This document shows positions 63,820 to 64,000 of a DNA stretch of 64,000 bases, one piece after another (position 1 is the stretch's first letter; every line of letters begins with the position of its first letter). Position numbers and translations under genes: made by a program. The notes beneath the pieces were generated by a model that had not been told where the DNA came from, made no database searches, and saw only the letters and a list, made by a program, of their open reading frames with translations. Where the stretch lies: positions 13,957,001-14,021,000 of the forward strand of contig WPIO01000001.1 in the NCBI GenBank assembly GCA_009760855.2, given 5' to 3'. This DNA comes from Cristatella mucedo (Eukaryota; Bryozoa; Phylactolaemata; Cristatellidae).

Positions 63820-64000
63820 GCCGGATTCAAACGCCTACGCGTCGCTAGCAGCGCCTGCATTTAAATGCCAGCAACAACAAGCGCGCTCGCTGCCGGTTCG
63901 TTGCCTGATTCGCTGCGTTCTCGCGGAAGAGCCTCGGTCCACCAATTGCAAAGCGCTTGCTCTTCCGGCTGGCAACGCACGTTGCAGCCCTTGGCGAGCG
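63820..64000 (+). repeat. Landmark Y, copy 2 (5' flank of second rolling-stone-like gene)
   Basis: The partner of 51320-51500, cut by the window edge. Confidence 0.5.

Overview
This is animal genomic DNA: protein-coding exons are short, carry GT-AG borders and lie far apart, and most of the rest is 5'-truncated non-LTR retrotransposon (LINE) copies, tRNA-derived SINEs and microsatellites. Nothing bacterial, viral or organellar was seen. The gene and repeat content suggests an invertebrate with mid-range GC, but the phylum cannot be fixed from sequence alone.

Left part (1-24 kb). An apparently complete carbonyl-reductase-like short-chain dehydrogenase (SDR) gene runs on the minus strand from 23507 to 7108. 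Its eight exons join in phase into 282 codons with the full catalytic tetrad. A single exon of a second SDR paralog lies at 667-751, and the rest of that gene would run off the left edge. The introns hold many LINE and SINE copies.

Middle (24-39 kb). The plus strand has at least three exons of an unidentified coiled-coil protein (29.3-32.2 kb) next to a CpG-rich stretch. The remainder is repeat relics and sequence in which I recognise nothing.

Right part (39-64 kb). Two tandem genes for rolling-stone-like multipass membrane proteins lie on the minus strand. Each has a 93-nt first exon (50152-50244 and 59589-59681) and one long second exon (40991-41782 and 55061-55909). Four landmarks recur in the same order in both halves, so the region looks like a collinear duplication of a unit of about 13 kb. 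A 625-bp tract of exon 2 differs at only 4 positions while the coding sequence beside it differs at about one base in five, which points to gene conversion.

Repeats. Two LINE families are abundant. Family 1 ends in a stem-loop followed by (ATT)n; family 2 ends in a distinct conserved 3' segment. The window also has SINEs whose 3' ends copy each of these LINE tails, which suggests two separate SINE-LINE partnerships. A family-1 copy sits inside a family-2 copy with a 6-bp target-site duplication.
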